In this document: positions 1-7,692 of the stretch, piece by piece
Position numbering within the stretch: position 1 is the first letter of the stretch
Layout: each line of letters opens with the position of its first letter
The notes under the pieces: model-generated
Told to the model about the DNA's origin: nothing
What the model saw: only the letters and a program-made list of their open reading frames with translations
Database searches by the model: none
Made by a program: the position numbers and the translations under genes
Origin: Actinomycetes bacterium
GTDB lineage: Bacteria > Actinomycetota > Thermoleophilia > BMS3ABIN01
Direction: 5' to 3'
Length of the DNA: 7,692 nucleotides
NCBI GenBank assembly: GCA_021790075.1
Contig: JAJYIN010000102.1
Coordinates: 1-7,692, forward strand

Positions 1-222
1 GTAGCCCCTTCTTCGCCTTTTTAAGGAAAAAACATTAGCGGGAACGGCGCAGGAAGGCGCCCGTTTGCGAGAAGTGCGTCCAGAACAGTAACGCGGCTTT
101 CATAAAGAAACTTTCAAATAGCACGAAGGCGCCAGCCCGGGGAGAAGGACAGCGGAGCGGCAAGACCAGATGACGCTTGTCAGAGAGAAGGGCAGCGGAG
201 CGGCGGTAGAGGAAAGCGCCAA
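1..222. other. No supported gene; region downstream of the anchored surface protein gene
   Basis: I see no convincing gene here. A minus-strand open frame continues from inside the 223-1056 gene down to a TAA at 35-37. It is rich in Arg, Pro and Ser, has no ribosome binding site, and overlaps the real gene in another frame, so I treat it as non-coding. The stretch contains a 20-base near-perfect direct repeat (142-161 and 185-204). Near the left edge there is an A/T-rich patch (about 15-36) with CCTT and AAGG arms. No clear terminator for the gene ending at 223 was found. Confidence 0.5.
142..204. repeat. 20-base direct repeat, two copies 43 bases apart
   Basis: Positions 142-161 and 185-204 match at 19 of 20 bases, with A/G the only difference (position 149 versus 192). 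Both copies contain the core CAGCGGAGCGGC. The copies lie in the non-coding region just after the stop codon of the 223-1056 gene. Only two copies are present, so this is not an array. It may be a local duplication, or chance similarity in G-rich sequence. Confidence 0.5.
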
Positions 223-1056
223 TCAGGGAAGAGGTCGGCGGGAGCGGCGGGCCATGAAGATGCCCCCGGCGCCGGTCAGGGTAACACAGGCAAATGCCAG
301 CGCCAGCTTCCAGGGAAAGACGATGATGAGGGTCTTTTGCTCGACGGGAGCGCCTGGGCCGGCGCTGACCGTAAGGGTCGTCCATTCCAGTCCGAAGAGA
401 GGCCTGTCATCCCAGACGGTTTCCATCTCGCCTTCCTGCCCCACCGCCAGGTCCTGGCTCACCATCTTCAGCTCGCCGCCGCCAAAGGGGAGGCCCCGCA
501 TGTTAATGGTCGCGGTCAGGCGGGCAGGGGCTTTGCCGGCATTCCGGCCTCTGACAGAGAATGCAGCCCGGTCCCCGGAATCGATCAACCGAGGCCAAGA
601 CCACTGGACATCGTCCACCGGGTGAAAGACCTCGATATCGATGCCGACCTCGACCTGCCCGATGACGGCAACCTCGTTGCTGTCACCGGGCACCGCGACC
701 AGGCCAACCGCCGCGTGGGTGTTGCCCGGTTCTGTCTCAGGCCGCACCTGGATCCCGATCCGGATGGTGGCGCTGGCATCTGGCGCCAGCTCAACCTGAT
801 CCGGATCGAGAGTGACGGCCGGCTGGGCCGCGGAAGCAGCGCTGTTTCCCTTTACCGTCACCGGGCTGTTTGACAGATTCCGGACTGTGACCGTTTCCGT
901 GGTAGAATCCCCCGCTGCCATGGCCAGCGACAAGTGTGCCGGGGTCACCTGGATGGCCGCCTCCGCGGAAACGGCGGCCGGATGCAGGATCGTCAGGATG
1001 AGCCCCGCCAGCAACGCAATTATCATGATGCGGACGGCTTGGAACACAGGTACCAT
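223..1056 (-). CDS. Secreted, C-terminally membrane-anchored protein with Ig-like regions (hypothetical)
   Basis: This 277-residue protein is not one I can name. Residues 1-31 form a signal peptide: a basic start, a hydrophobic core (I12-L24) and a likely cleavage after the VSA at 29-31. Residues about 35-150 read as alternating beta strands of an Ig-like fold: the segment around TVTVRNLSNSPVTV, then a Val/Pro-rich stretch with LDPDQVELAPD. This resembles DUF916-type or other bacterial Ig-like surface domains. A second beta-rich region spans about 150-245. Residues about 247-269 form one hydrophobic helix followed by RRSRRPLP, giving a single-pass anchor with a basic cytoplasmic tail. The bulk would therefore face outside. 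The ATG at 1056-1054 has only a weak upstream AAAAGA. An internal ATG at codon 11 lacks any ribosome binding site and would shorten the basic end of the signal peptide. A terminator separates it from the upstream lipoprotein gene, so it is probably transcribed separately. The role is unknown; adhesion or envelope scaffolding are only possibilities. Confidence 0.8.
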   Translation of the reverse strand: MVPVFQAVRIMIIALLAGLILTILHPAAVSAEAAIQVTPAHLSLAMAAGDSTTETVTVRNLSNSPVTVKGNSAASAAQPAVTLDPDQVELAPDASATIRIGIQVRPETEPGNTHAAVGLVAVPGDSNEVAVIGQVEVGIDIEVFHPVDDVQWSWPRLIDSGDRAAFSVRGRNAGKAPARLTATINMRGLPFGGGELKMVSQDLAVGQEGEMETVWDDRPLFGLEWTTLTVSAGPGAPVEQKTLIIVFPWKLALAFACVTLTGAGGIFMARRSRRPLP

Positions 1057-1065
1057 TCTTTTGCT

Positions 1066-1108
1066 AACAAGAAAAAGCGGCGAAGTAAGCTAAAGCTTAC
1101 TTCGCCGC
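1066..1108 (-). terminator. Intrinsic terminator of the lipoprotein gene
   Basis: A perfect 14-base inverted repeat (GCGGCGAAGTAAGC at 1077-1090 and its complement at 1095-1108) encloses a 4-base loop (TAAA on plus, TTTA on minus). Read on the minus strand, the GC-rich base of the stem is followed directly by TTTTTCTTGTT (1076 downwards), the classic layout of a Rho-independent terminator. It begins 62 bases after the stop codon of the lipoprotein gene and ends only about 10 bases before the ATG of the next gene. On the plus strand the U-run is absent, so it works in one direction. Confidence 0.9.
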
Positions 1109-1114
1109 ATCATA
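1109..1114 (-). promoter_or_regulatory. Possible -10 box (TATGAT) for the anchored surface protein gene
   Basis: On the minus strand TATGAT matches the bacterial -10 consensus at 5 of 6 bases and touches the terminator stem. No convincing -35 box lies 16-18 bases upstream, so support is weak. If used, transcription would begin inside the 14-bp hairpin sequence and would give a leader of about 45 bases. Confidence 0.2.
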
Positions 1115-1120
1115 TCTTTT

Positions 1121-1162
1121 ACCTGCAAATGCAGGTTTTATTCCATATTTCCCGCAGGCGGG
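1121..1162. repeat. Two small hairpins between the lipoprotein gene and its terminator
   Basis: ACCTGC (1121-1126) pairs with GCAGGT (1131-1136) across AAAT. CCCG (1151-1154) pairs with CGGG (1159-1162) across CAGG. Together with the 14-bp terminator stem, three hairpins lie in the 114-base spacer, in the 3' untranslated region of the lipoprotein mRNA. Neither small hairpin has a U-run on the minus strand, so they are not terminators by themselves. They might protect the 3' end of the message, or be chance. Confidence 0.4.
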
Positions 1163-1170
1163 AGCGTGCC

Positions 1171-1683
1171 TTAGGGAGCGCGATCGACCGCTTTTTCCGC
1201 CAGCGTCTTCAGATTATCCTTGGTGATTTTGCCGAACGAGTCGATGGTGATGAGCACGTCGTGCTGCTGCACCAGCAGCCCCTTGCCGGAAGTGAACGCC
1301 CCCGCGGCTCCCAGGCCGTCGATGGGCTCGCCCTTGCCTTGCGCCAGTTCGTGCAGCTGGAAATTGTAGTCATCCATGGTGCCCGGCTGGGCAATGACCA
1401 GCACCTGGGCGAAATTGGACACGTCCACGGAATCGTAAGTGCAGCTGGTGCCCTGGCGTACGGGATCCTTTACCGGTTGCCCGATGGCGTCCGCGACCTC
1501 GCTCTTGGTGATCAGCGAGCAGGGGTCCAGATTCTTGGCCGCATCGGAAATAACCGGGATCGTCCTGCCTGTCTGGGTCTGCGAGGAAGCGGTGCTGCCA
1601 TCGCCGCCGCAACCGGCGATCAAAACCGCGATGATCGCCAGACAGAACAGGGAAACAAACAAGCCACCCTTCCAAAATCTCAT
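1171..1683 (-). CDS. Putative lipoprotein, DUF3558-like
   Basis: A 170-residue exported lipoprotein. Residues 1-24 form a hydrophobic signal with a basic start (MRFWK) and a lipobox ending IAGC, so C25 would be lipidated after signal peptidase II cleavage. A Ser/Thr/Gln/Gly-rich linker follows (26-50). The domain begins with LDPCSLITKSEVADAIG (52-68), the typical opening of DUF3558-like lipoproteins of Actinobacteria. C55 and C81 (in TSCTYD) are the only cysteines after the lipid anchor and probably form a disulfide. The rest alternates short strands and helices, and no catalytic motif is visible. Function is unknown, as for most of the family. Start choice: an upstream ATG at 1698 would add five residues, but AAGGAG (minus strand, 1695-1690) lies within those codons, six bases before the ATG at 1683. 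Start 1683 is therefore preferred. The gene has its own candidate promoter and a strong terminator, so it is probably monocistronic. Confidence 0.85.
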   Translation of the reverse strand: MRFWKGGLFVSLFCLAIIAVLIAGCGGDGSTASSQTQTGRTIPVISDAAKNLDPCSLITKSEVADAIGQPVKDPVRQGTSCTYDSVDVSNFAQVLVIAQPGTMDDYNFQLHELAQGKGEPIDGLGAAGAFTSGKGLLVQQHDVLITIDSFGKITKDNLKTLAEKAVDRAP

Positions 1684-1689
1684 AAAAAA

Positions 1690-1695
1690 CTCCTT
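1690..1695 (-). promoter_or_regulatory. Ribosome binding site that fixes the lipoprotein start
   Basis: On the minus strand AAGGAG is followed by six T and then ATG (1683-1681), an ideal Shine-Dalgarno spacing. No comparable site precedes the ATG at 1698. This decides for the shorter form of the lipoprotein. Confidence 0.8.
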
Positions 1696-1723
1696 CATGA
1701 CCGCAGGAATACTGTTTGTAGCG

Positions 1724-1752
1724 ATTTTACAGGATGGAGCCGGTGGTATCCA
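1724..1752 (-). promoter_or_regulatory. Candidate promoter of the lipoprotein gene
   Basis: On the minus strand TGGATA (1752-1747, 4 of 6 to TTGACA) and TAAAAT (1729-1724, 5 of 6 to TATAAT) are separated by 17 bases. The leader would be about 30 bases and would include the AAGGAG site. The -35 box falls within an inverted repeat (1740-1756), which could be an operator. Confidence 0.4.
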
Positions 1753-1756
1753 CCGG
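1740..1756. repeat. 7-bp inverted repeat over the lipoprotein -35 region
   Basis: CCGGTGG (1740-1746) and CCACCGG (1750-1756) flank TAT, a perfect palindrome. No U-run follows on either strand, so it is a poor terminator for uvrA, whose stop is at 1848. Its position over the candidate -35 box would suit binding by a dimeric regulator, but this is inference. Confidence 0.45.
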
Positions 1757-1847
1757 GCCGCAGTATGAAGAAGGATGAGCGCGTTACCGGCTGACTGGAA
1801 GCCATGACCGTGGGGCCGCGAGTCAGGGAGGATAATTTATATTCTTC

Positions 1848-4649
<2,802 letters not shown>

Positions 4650-4696
4650 AGGACGCTGCTTTCAGGCAAGTTGTTTATCTGTTTGCTGCTAATTGG

Positions 4697-4725
4697 ATTA
4701 TAAAAGAAAAGGAACGGAGGGTGCT
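4697..4725 (-). promoter_or_regulatory. Candidate uvrA promoter
   Basis: On the minus strand a perfect -10 box TATAAT (4702-4697) lies about 50 bases before the GTG start of uvrA. At 17 bases upstream the -35 position reads AGCACC, and at 18 bases AAGCAC, both poor matches. The promoter would therefore be weak or activator-dependent. No palindromic GAAC-N4-GTTC-type SOS box is visible here. Confidence 0.45.
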
Positions 4726-4733
4726 TCCACCCC

Positions 4734-4762
4734 TTGCGCTCCTGAAAAAATGGCCGTATAAT
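4734..4762 (+). promoter_or_regulatory. Promoter of the beta-helix gene
   Basis: TTGCGC (4734-4739, 4 of 6 to TTGACA) is followed after exactly 17 bases by a perfect TATAAT (4757-4762). The predicted start of transcription is about 4769, leaving a leader of roughly 60 bases to the strong ribosome binding site at 4812-4824. It lies back to back with the uvrA promoter candidate. Confidence 0.7.
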
Positions 4763-4811
4763 TGCATTCCCAAAAAAGCAAACTGGGGATGTATTAATCG
4801 GGATAGGGGTT

Positions 4812-4824
4812 AAAGGGGGAAGGA
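4812..4824 (+). promoter_or_regulatory. Strong ribosome binding site without a standard start codon nearby
   Basis: The purine run AAAGGGGGAAGGA is the only good Shine-Dalgarno sequence upstream of the beta-helix gene. At usable spacing the in-frame codons are CTG (4828) and ATT (4831), not ATG, GTG or TTG. The conventional starts TTG 4888 and ATG 4891 are more than 60 bases away and have no such site. An in-frame TAG at 4804-4806 closes the frame just upstream. Confidence 0.55.
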
Positions 4825-4890
4825 ATCCTGATTAAGACAGACACAACTGGCGCATCCTTTTCTGGCTATTATACCCGTCACCGCATCTTG

Positions 4891-6207
4891 ATGCTCGCGG
4901 CGCTGGGTTTTGCCCTAACGCTGCTCTTTTGTCTCCTATTTGCGGCTTCGGCACAAGCGGCTTCGATGTATGTACTCAGAGATGACGCCACCGGTGGCGA
5001 CTGCACCGCAATCGGCAGTTGGGACAACGCGTCCAAAACCTGTACCATGACGACCGATGTCTCTGTGCTGGTGGCAGGCGATACCGGCATCGAGATCGTC
5101 GATGACAATCTCAGACTCGACGGCGCCGGGCACCAGATCACCGGCCTCGGCGCCACTTTCCCACCGCCGGACCCCGGTGTCTGGGTGCCCGAATACGGCG
5201 TGGTGCTCAATTCGGTCGCGGGCGTCCGGATAAGCAACCTGGCGATTCACGATATCGACGCCGGTATACAGATCAACGGCGGCAACACGAATCTCGTGAT
5301 CGACAGCGAGATCAGGGACTGCTCGCACGGCGTCTGGCTCGTCCTCAGCACCGGCAACGCTGTGGCCAACAGTGACTTCATTGACAACATCTGGGCCGGC
5401 GTCGACCTCGTGTCCGCAAATGACAATCTGGTGTCAGGCAATACGATTGCTTCATCCACAAACTGGGGCGTACGCATGTTCGAGGCTGACGGCAATACAT
5501 TATCAGGCAACCTCATTTCCAACAGAGGCACCGCCGCGGCCGGCACCGGCACCGCCGTGTATATCTACTACAGCGACAACAACACAGTAATGAGCAACAC
5601 GCTGTCGAGCGCAAATTACGGCGTCCACATCGATGCCGGAGCAGATAACGATATATGGGTAAACAGCTTTAGAGGCAATGTTGTCCAGGCAGATGACGCC
5701 GGGGGCAATATCTTTAATCTGGCAGCGCCGACCGGCGGCAACCACTGGGATGATTTCGATGAGCCGGCCGAAGGATGTATGGACATTTCTCCTACGGATG
5801 GTTTCTGTGACAGCCCCTATGTGTTCAGTGGTAACCAGGACAACCTGCCGCGCATCGCGCCCTGTCCCGAATGCCCGGATGATCTGACCATCCCCACCCT
5901 GAGCCTCAGCCTGACCAGCGTCTACTGGGGCAGCTACACCGATTACACGGCCGGACTGCTGTCGATCGACTACTCAATCGCCAACAGCGGCGCCAGCAAC
6001 GCGTTTAATGTCCAGATAACCAACGCCACAGCCACCAACGGCGTCATCCCGGTGGTATCGCTGCCGATTCCGGTCGGTGACATTGCCGCCGGCGGCTCCG
6101 CGCCTGTCACGATCCAGTACACAGTTCCCGGCGGTGTCGGAAGCTTTGTGGCATCGCTGATAGCCAGCGCCGAGGACTCGCGTGGAATCACGTACACCTA
6201 TCCCTAG
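4891..6207 (+). CDS. Secreted right-handed beta-helix protein with NosD-like motif and C-terminal Ig/CARDB-like domain
   Basis: A 438-residue protein from ATG 4891 (TTG 4888 adds one residue). Residues 1-23 form a signal peptide ending in AQA. C38 and C51, flanking a GSWDNASKT segment, could form a disulfide. About residues 100-285 hold roughly seven 22-25-residue beta-helix rungs with repeated N-x-(V/L/I)-x-x-N/S-x-(I/F) and GV-x-(I/L/M/V) patterns, as in PbH1/NosD-type proteins. The helix ends in a NosD-like segment: GGNHWDDF, then DGFCDSPYVF and DNLPRIAPC. From about residue 335 a beta-rich domain resembling CARDB/Ig-like modules reaches the stop. No membrane anchor or sorting signal is seen at the C-terminus. 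It probably acts outside the cell, perhaps in carbohydrate binding or surface structure; no catalytic residues could be identified. Translation may begin at CTG 4828 or ATT 4831, adding about 20 residues (IKTDTTGASFSGYYTRHRIL) with a basic n-region. Its codons look more A/T-rich than those of uvrA, which could mean transfer or weaker codon selection. Confidence 0.85.
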   Translation: MLAALGFALTLLFCLLFAASAQAASMYVLRDDATGGDCTAIGSWDNASKTCTMTTDVSVLVAGDTGIEIVDDNLRLDGAGHQITGLGATFPPPDPGVWVPEYGVVLNSVAGVRISNLAIHDIDAGIQINGGNTNLVIDSEIRDCSHGVWLVLSTGNAVANSDFIDNIWAGVDLVSANDNLVSGNTIASSTNWGVRMFEADGNTLSGNLISNRGTAAAGTGTAVYIYYSDNNTVMSNTLSSANYGVHIDAGADNDIWVNSFRGNVVQADDAGGNIFNLAAPTGGNHWDDFDEPAEGCMDISPTDGFCDSPYVFSGNQDNLPRIAPCPECPDDLTIPTLSLSLTSVYWGSYTDYTAGLLSIDYSIANSGASNAFNVQITNATATNGVIPVVSLPIPVGDIAAGGSAPVTIQYTVPGGVGSFVASLIASAEDSRGITYTYP

Positions 6208-6331
6208 TTAGGCACTGACGCGAAAGGCTGGCGTCCAAAGCGGAAGACACAGAAGAGACCGCTGAAGCATGCCTCTCCAGAAAACTGCCGGACAGCACCC
6301 CGTTTGAGGATTGCAGCGCGGTGAGCGTGCG
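6208..6331. other. Convergent intergenic region without clear terminator
   Basis: The beta-helix gene (plus) and uvrB (minus) end towards each other across 124 bases. I see only weak stems: GACGC/GCGTC (6217-6221 with 6231-6235) and AGCGG/CCGCT (6239-6243 with 6259-6263). Neither has a U-run. Transcripts of the two genes may overlap or rely on Rho. Confidence 0.5.
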
Positions 6332-7692
6332 TTAGCGCCGCTGCCGCGCCAGCTCCTTGATCTGGTCCCTGAGCTTGGCGGCGTATTCGAACTTGAGCTC
6401 CTCGGCGGCGGCGAACATCTCTTCTTCCAGCAGGGCGATGGCCTCGTCGATCTCCTGGCGGCTCATCTTTTTCGCCGCTTTCTGCACCCGGCGGGCCTTG
6501 TAGGGCACCGTCGCCTCGCCCAGCATCGAGCTCAGGTCAGAGACTCCCTTGATGATTGTCCGCGGCGTGATGCCGTGCTCCTCATTGTACGCCATCTGGA
6601 TGGCGCGGCGCCGGTTCGTCTCGCCGATGGCGCGGCGCATCGCCTCGGTGGTCTTGTCCGCGTACATGATCACCTTGCCGGCCACGTTGCGCGCCGCCCG
6701 GCCAATGGTCTGGATGAGGGCGATCTCGCCCCGCAGGAAGCCCTCCTTGTCGGCATCGAGGATGGCCACCAGCGTCACTTCGGGCAGGTCGAGCCCCTCC
6801 CGCAGGAGGTTCACCCCCACGAGCACGTCGAACTCCCCCAGCCTCAGGTCGCGGACGATCTGGATGCGCTCCAGGGTGTCGATGTCCGAGTGCAGGTAGC
6901 GGACCTTGAAGCCGGATTCCAGCAGGTAGTCGGTAAGGTCCTCGGCCATCTTCTTGGTGAGCGTGGTCACCAGCACCCGCTCGCCGGCGTCCACCCGGCG
7001 GCGCACCTCGTTCATGAGGTCGTCGACCTGGTGCTCGGTAGGCCGCACCTCTACCTCGGGATCAATGAGGCCGGTGGGCCGGATCACCTGCTCCACCACC
7101 TGGGTGCTGTGGCCCAGTTCCCAGGAGCCCGGCGTGGCGCTGACGCAGACCAGCTGCGGCACCCGCTGGAGGAACTCCTCGAACTTAAGCGGCCGGTTAT
7201 CCAGCGCCGAGGGCAGGCGGAAACCGAAATCCACCAGCGTCTGCTTGCGGGCCCGGTCGCCGTTGTACATGCCGTTTATCTGCGGCACCGTGTTGTGTGA
7301 CTCGTCCAGGAAGCAGATGAGGTCGTCCGGGAAGAAGGACAGCAGCGTGTTGGGGGGCTCACCGGCGGCGCGGCCGTCGAGGATGCGGGAGTAGTTCTCC
7401 ACCCCGGCGCAGTAGCCGGTCTCCCTCAGCATCTCCATGTCGTAGCGGGTGCGCATCAGCAGGCGGTGCGCCTCCAGTTCCTTCCCCTCAGCCTTGAGCT
7501 CGGCCAGGCGGCCCTGCAGCTCGTTCTCGATGTCGATGAGGGCCCGCTCGATGGCACCCGGCGAGGTGACGAAGTGGGTGGCCGGATAAATGGCCACCTG
7601 GTCCATCTCCTCCAGGATTTCGCCGGAGACCGGCTCCAGGCGCTGGATGCGCTCCACCTGGTCCCCAAAGAAGGAGGTCCGGATGATCGTGT
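6332..7692 (-). CDS. uvrB: UvrB, excinuclease ABC subunit B (5' end beyond the window)
   Basis: The frame stays open to the right edge, so only the C-terminal 452 residues are present. About 209 residues, with the Walker A motif and the beta-hairpin, are missing; this estimate comes from aligning DESH with E. coli UvrB. UvrB is the helicase-like damage verifier that UvrA loads on DNA and that then recruits UvrC. Visible, numbered from the window edge: the start of domain 2 around SFFGDQVERIQ; the helicase motif II LDESH (DESH at 129-132) followed by NTVPQINGMYNGDRARK; SATPGSWE (184-191); GVNLLREGLD (292-301); QTIGRAARN (327-335); and the C-terminal UVR motif (about 412-447), which contacts UvrA and UvrC. 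It ends in LARQRR with TAA at 6334-6332. A GTG at 7657 is internal, not the start. All motifs in view are intact. Confidence 0.98.
   Translation of the reverse strand, partial: TIIRTSFFGDQVERIQRLEPVSGEILEEMDQVAIYPATHFVTSPGAIERALIDIENELQGRLAELKAEGKELEAHRLLMRTRYDMEMLRETGYCAGVENYSRILDGRAAGEPPNTLLSFFPDDLICFLDESHNTVPQINGMYNGDRARKQTLVDFGFRLPSALDNRPLKFEEFLQRVPQLVCVSATPGSWELGHSTQVVEQVIRPTGLIDPEVEVRPTEHQVDDLMNEVRRRVDAGERVLVTTLTKKMAEDLTDYLLESGFKVRYLHSDIDTLERIQIVRDLRLGEFDVLVGVNLLREGLDLPEVTLVAILDADKEGFLRGEIALIQTIGRAARNVAGKVIMYADKTTEAMRRAIGETNRRRAIQMAYNEEHGITPRTIIKGVSDLSSMLGEATVPYKARRVQKAAKKMSRQEIDEAIALLEEEMFAAAEELKFEYAAKLRDQIKELARQRR

Noticed and set aside
35..385. Minus-strand 116-codon open frame at the left edge
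   Set aside because: It overlaps the well-supported 223-1056 gene by about 160 bases in another frame, is Arg/Pro/Ser-rich, has no ribosome binding site and matches no family I know. The recurring GAF motif in its translation comes from local similarity of the DNA.
934..1794. Plus-strand 286-codon open frame
   Set aside because: It runs antisense to the lipoprotein gene and across its terminator hairpin; its Arg/Gln/Asp-rich composition is typical of a shadow frame in high-GC DNA.
1791..1826. Inverted repeat CTGACT/AGTCAG downstream of uvrA as a terminator
   Set aside because: The stem is only 6 bp with a 24-base loop, and no U-run follows on the minus strand.
4891..6207. Assignment of the beta-helix protein as NosD of a nitrous-oxide reductase cluster
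   Set aside because: No nosZ, nosF, nosY or nosL gene is present, and the extra C-terminal domain is not part of NosD; only the fold and end motif are shared.
6217..6263. Weak stems between the beta-helix gene and uvrB as a bidirectional terminator
   Set aside because: The stems are only 5 bp, the loops are 9-15 bases and there is no T-run on either side.
6311..7300. Plus-strand 329-codon open frame over uvrB
   Set aside because: It is antisense to uvrB; its His/Leu/Val/Gly-rich translation mirrors the codon bias of the real gene.
7655..7657. GTG as the start of uvrB
   Set aside because: The frame continues upstream to the window edge with a typical UvrB sequence (SFFGDQ), and the protein would lack its essential N-terminal ATPase part.

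Overview
The window looks like a chromosomal segment of a high-GC bacterium. One gene encodes a DUF3558-like lipoprotein, a type common in Actinobacteria. Together with the high GC, this makes an uncultured actinobacterial lineage the best guess, but it is inference: uvrA and uvrB are near-universal and do not settle taxonomy.

Layout from left to right. Positions 1-222 hold no supported gene, only a short direct repeat. A minus-strand gene (223-1056) encodes a secreted or surface protein with a signal peptide, Ig-like regions and a C-terminal membrane anchor. Next is a strong minus-strand intrinsic terminator (1066-1108) and then a minus-strand lipoprotein gene (1171-1683). Complete uvrA (1848-4649, minus) follows. 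A 240-base intergenic region carries two back-to-back promoter candidates. A plus-strand gene (4891-6207, probably starting earlier at about 4828-4831) encodes a secreted right-handed beta-helix protein with a NosD-like end motif and a C-terminal Ig/CARDB-like domain. The right edge is the 3' two-thirds of uvrB (6332 to beyond 7692, minus).

UvrA and UvrB are the damage-recognition proteins of nucleotide excision repair. UvrA dimers load UvrB on damaged DNA, and UvrB then recruits UvrC. The two genes run in the same direction, but the oppositely oriented beta-helix gene lies between them, so uvrA must be transcribed from its own promoter. The three exported proteins (membrane-anchored Ig-like, lipoprotein, beta-helix) share the theme of the cell envelope, but nothing shows that they form one system.

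I found no CRISPR array, mobile element, tRNA, rRNA, toxin-antitoxin pair or defence island. The points most worth checking are the non-canonical start of the beta-helix gene, its placement between uvrB and uvrA, the divergent promoter pair, and the hairpin cluster between the lipoprotein and the anchored protein.
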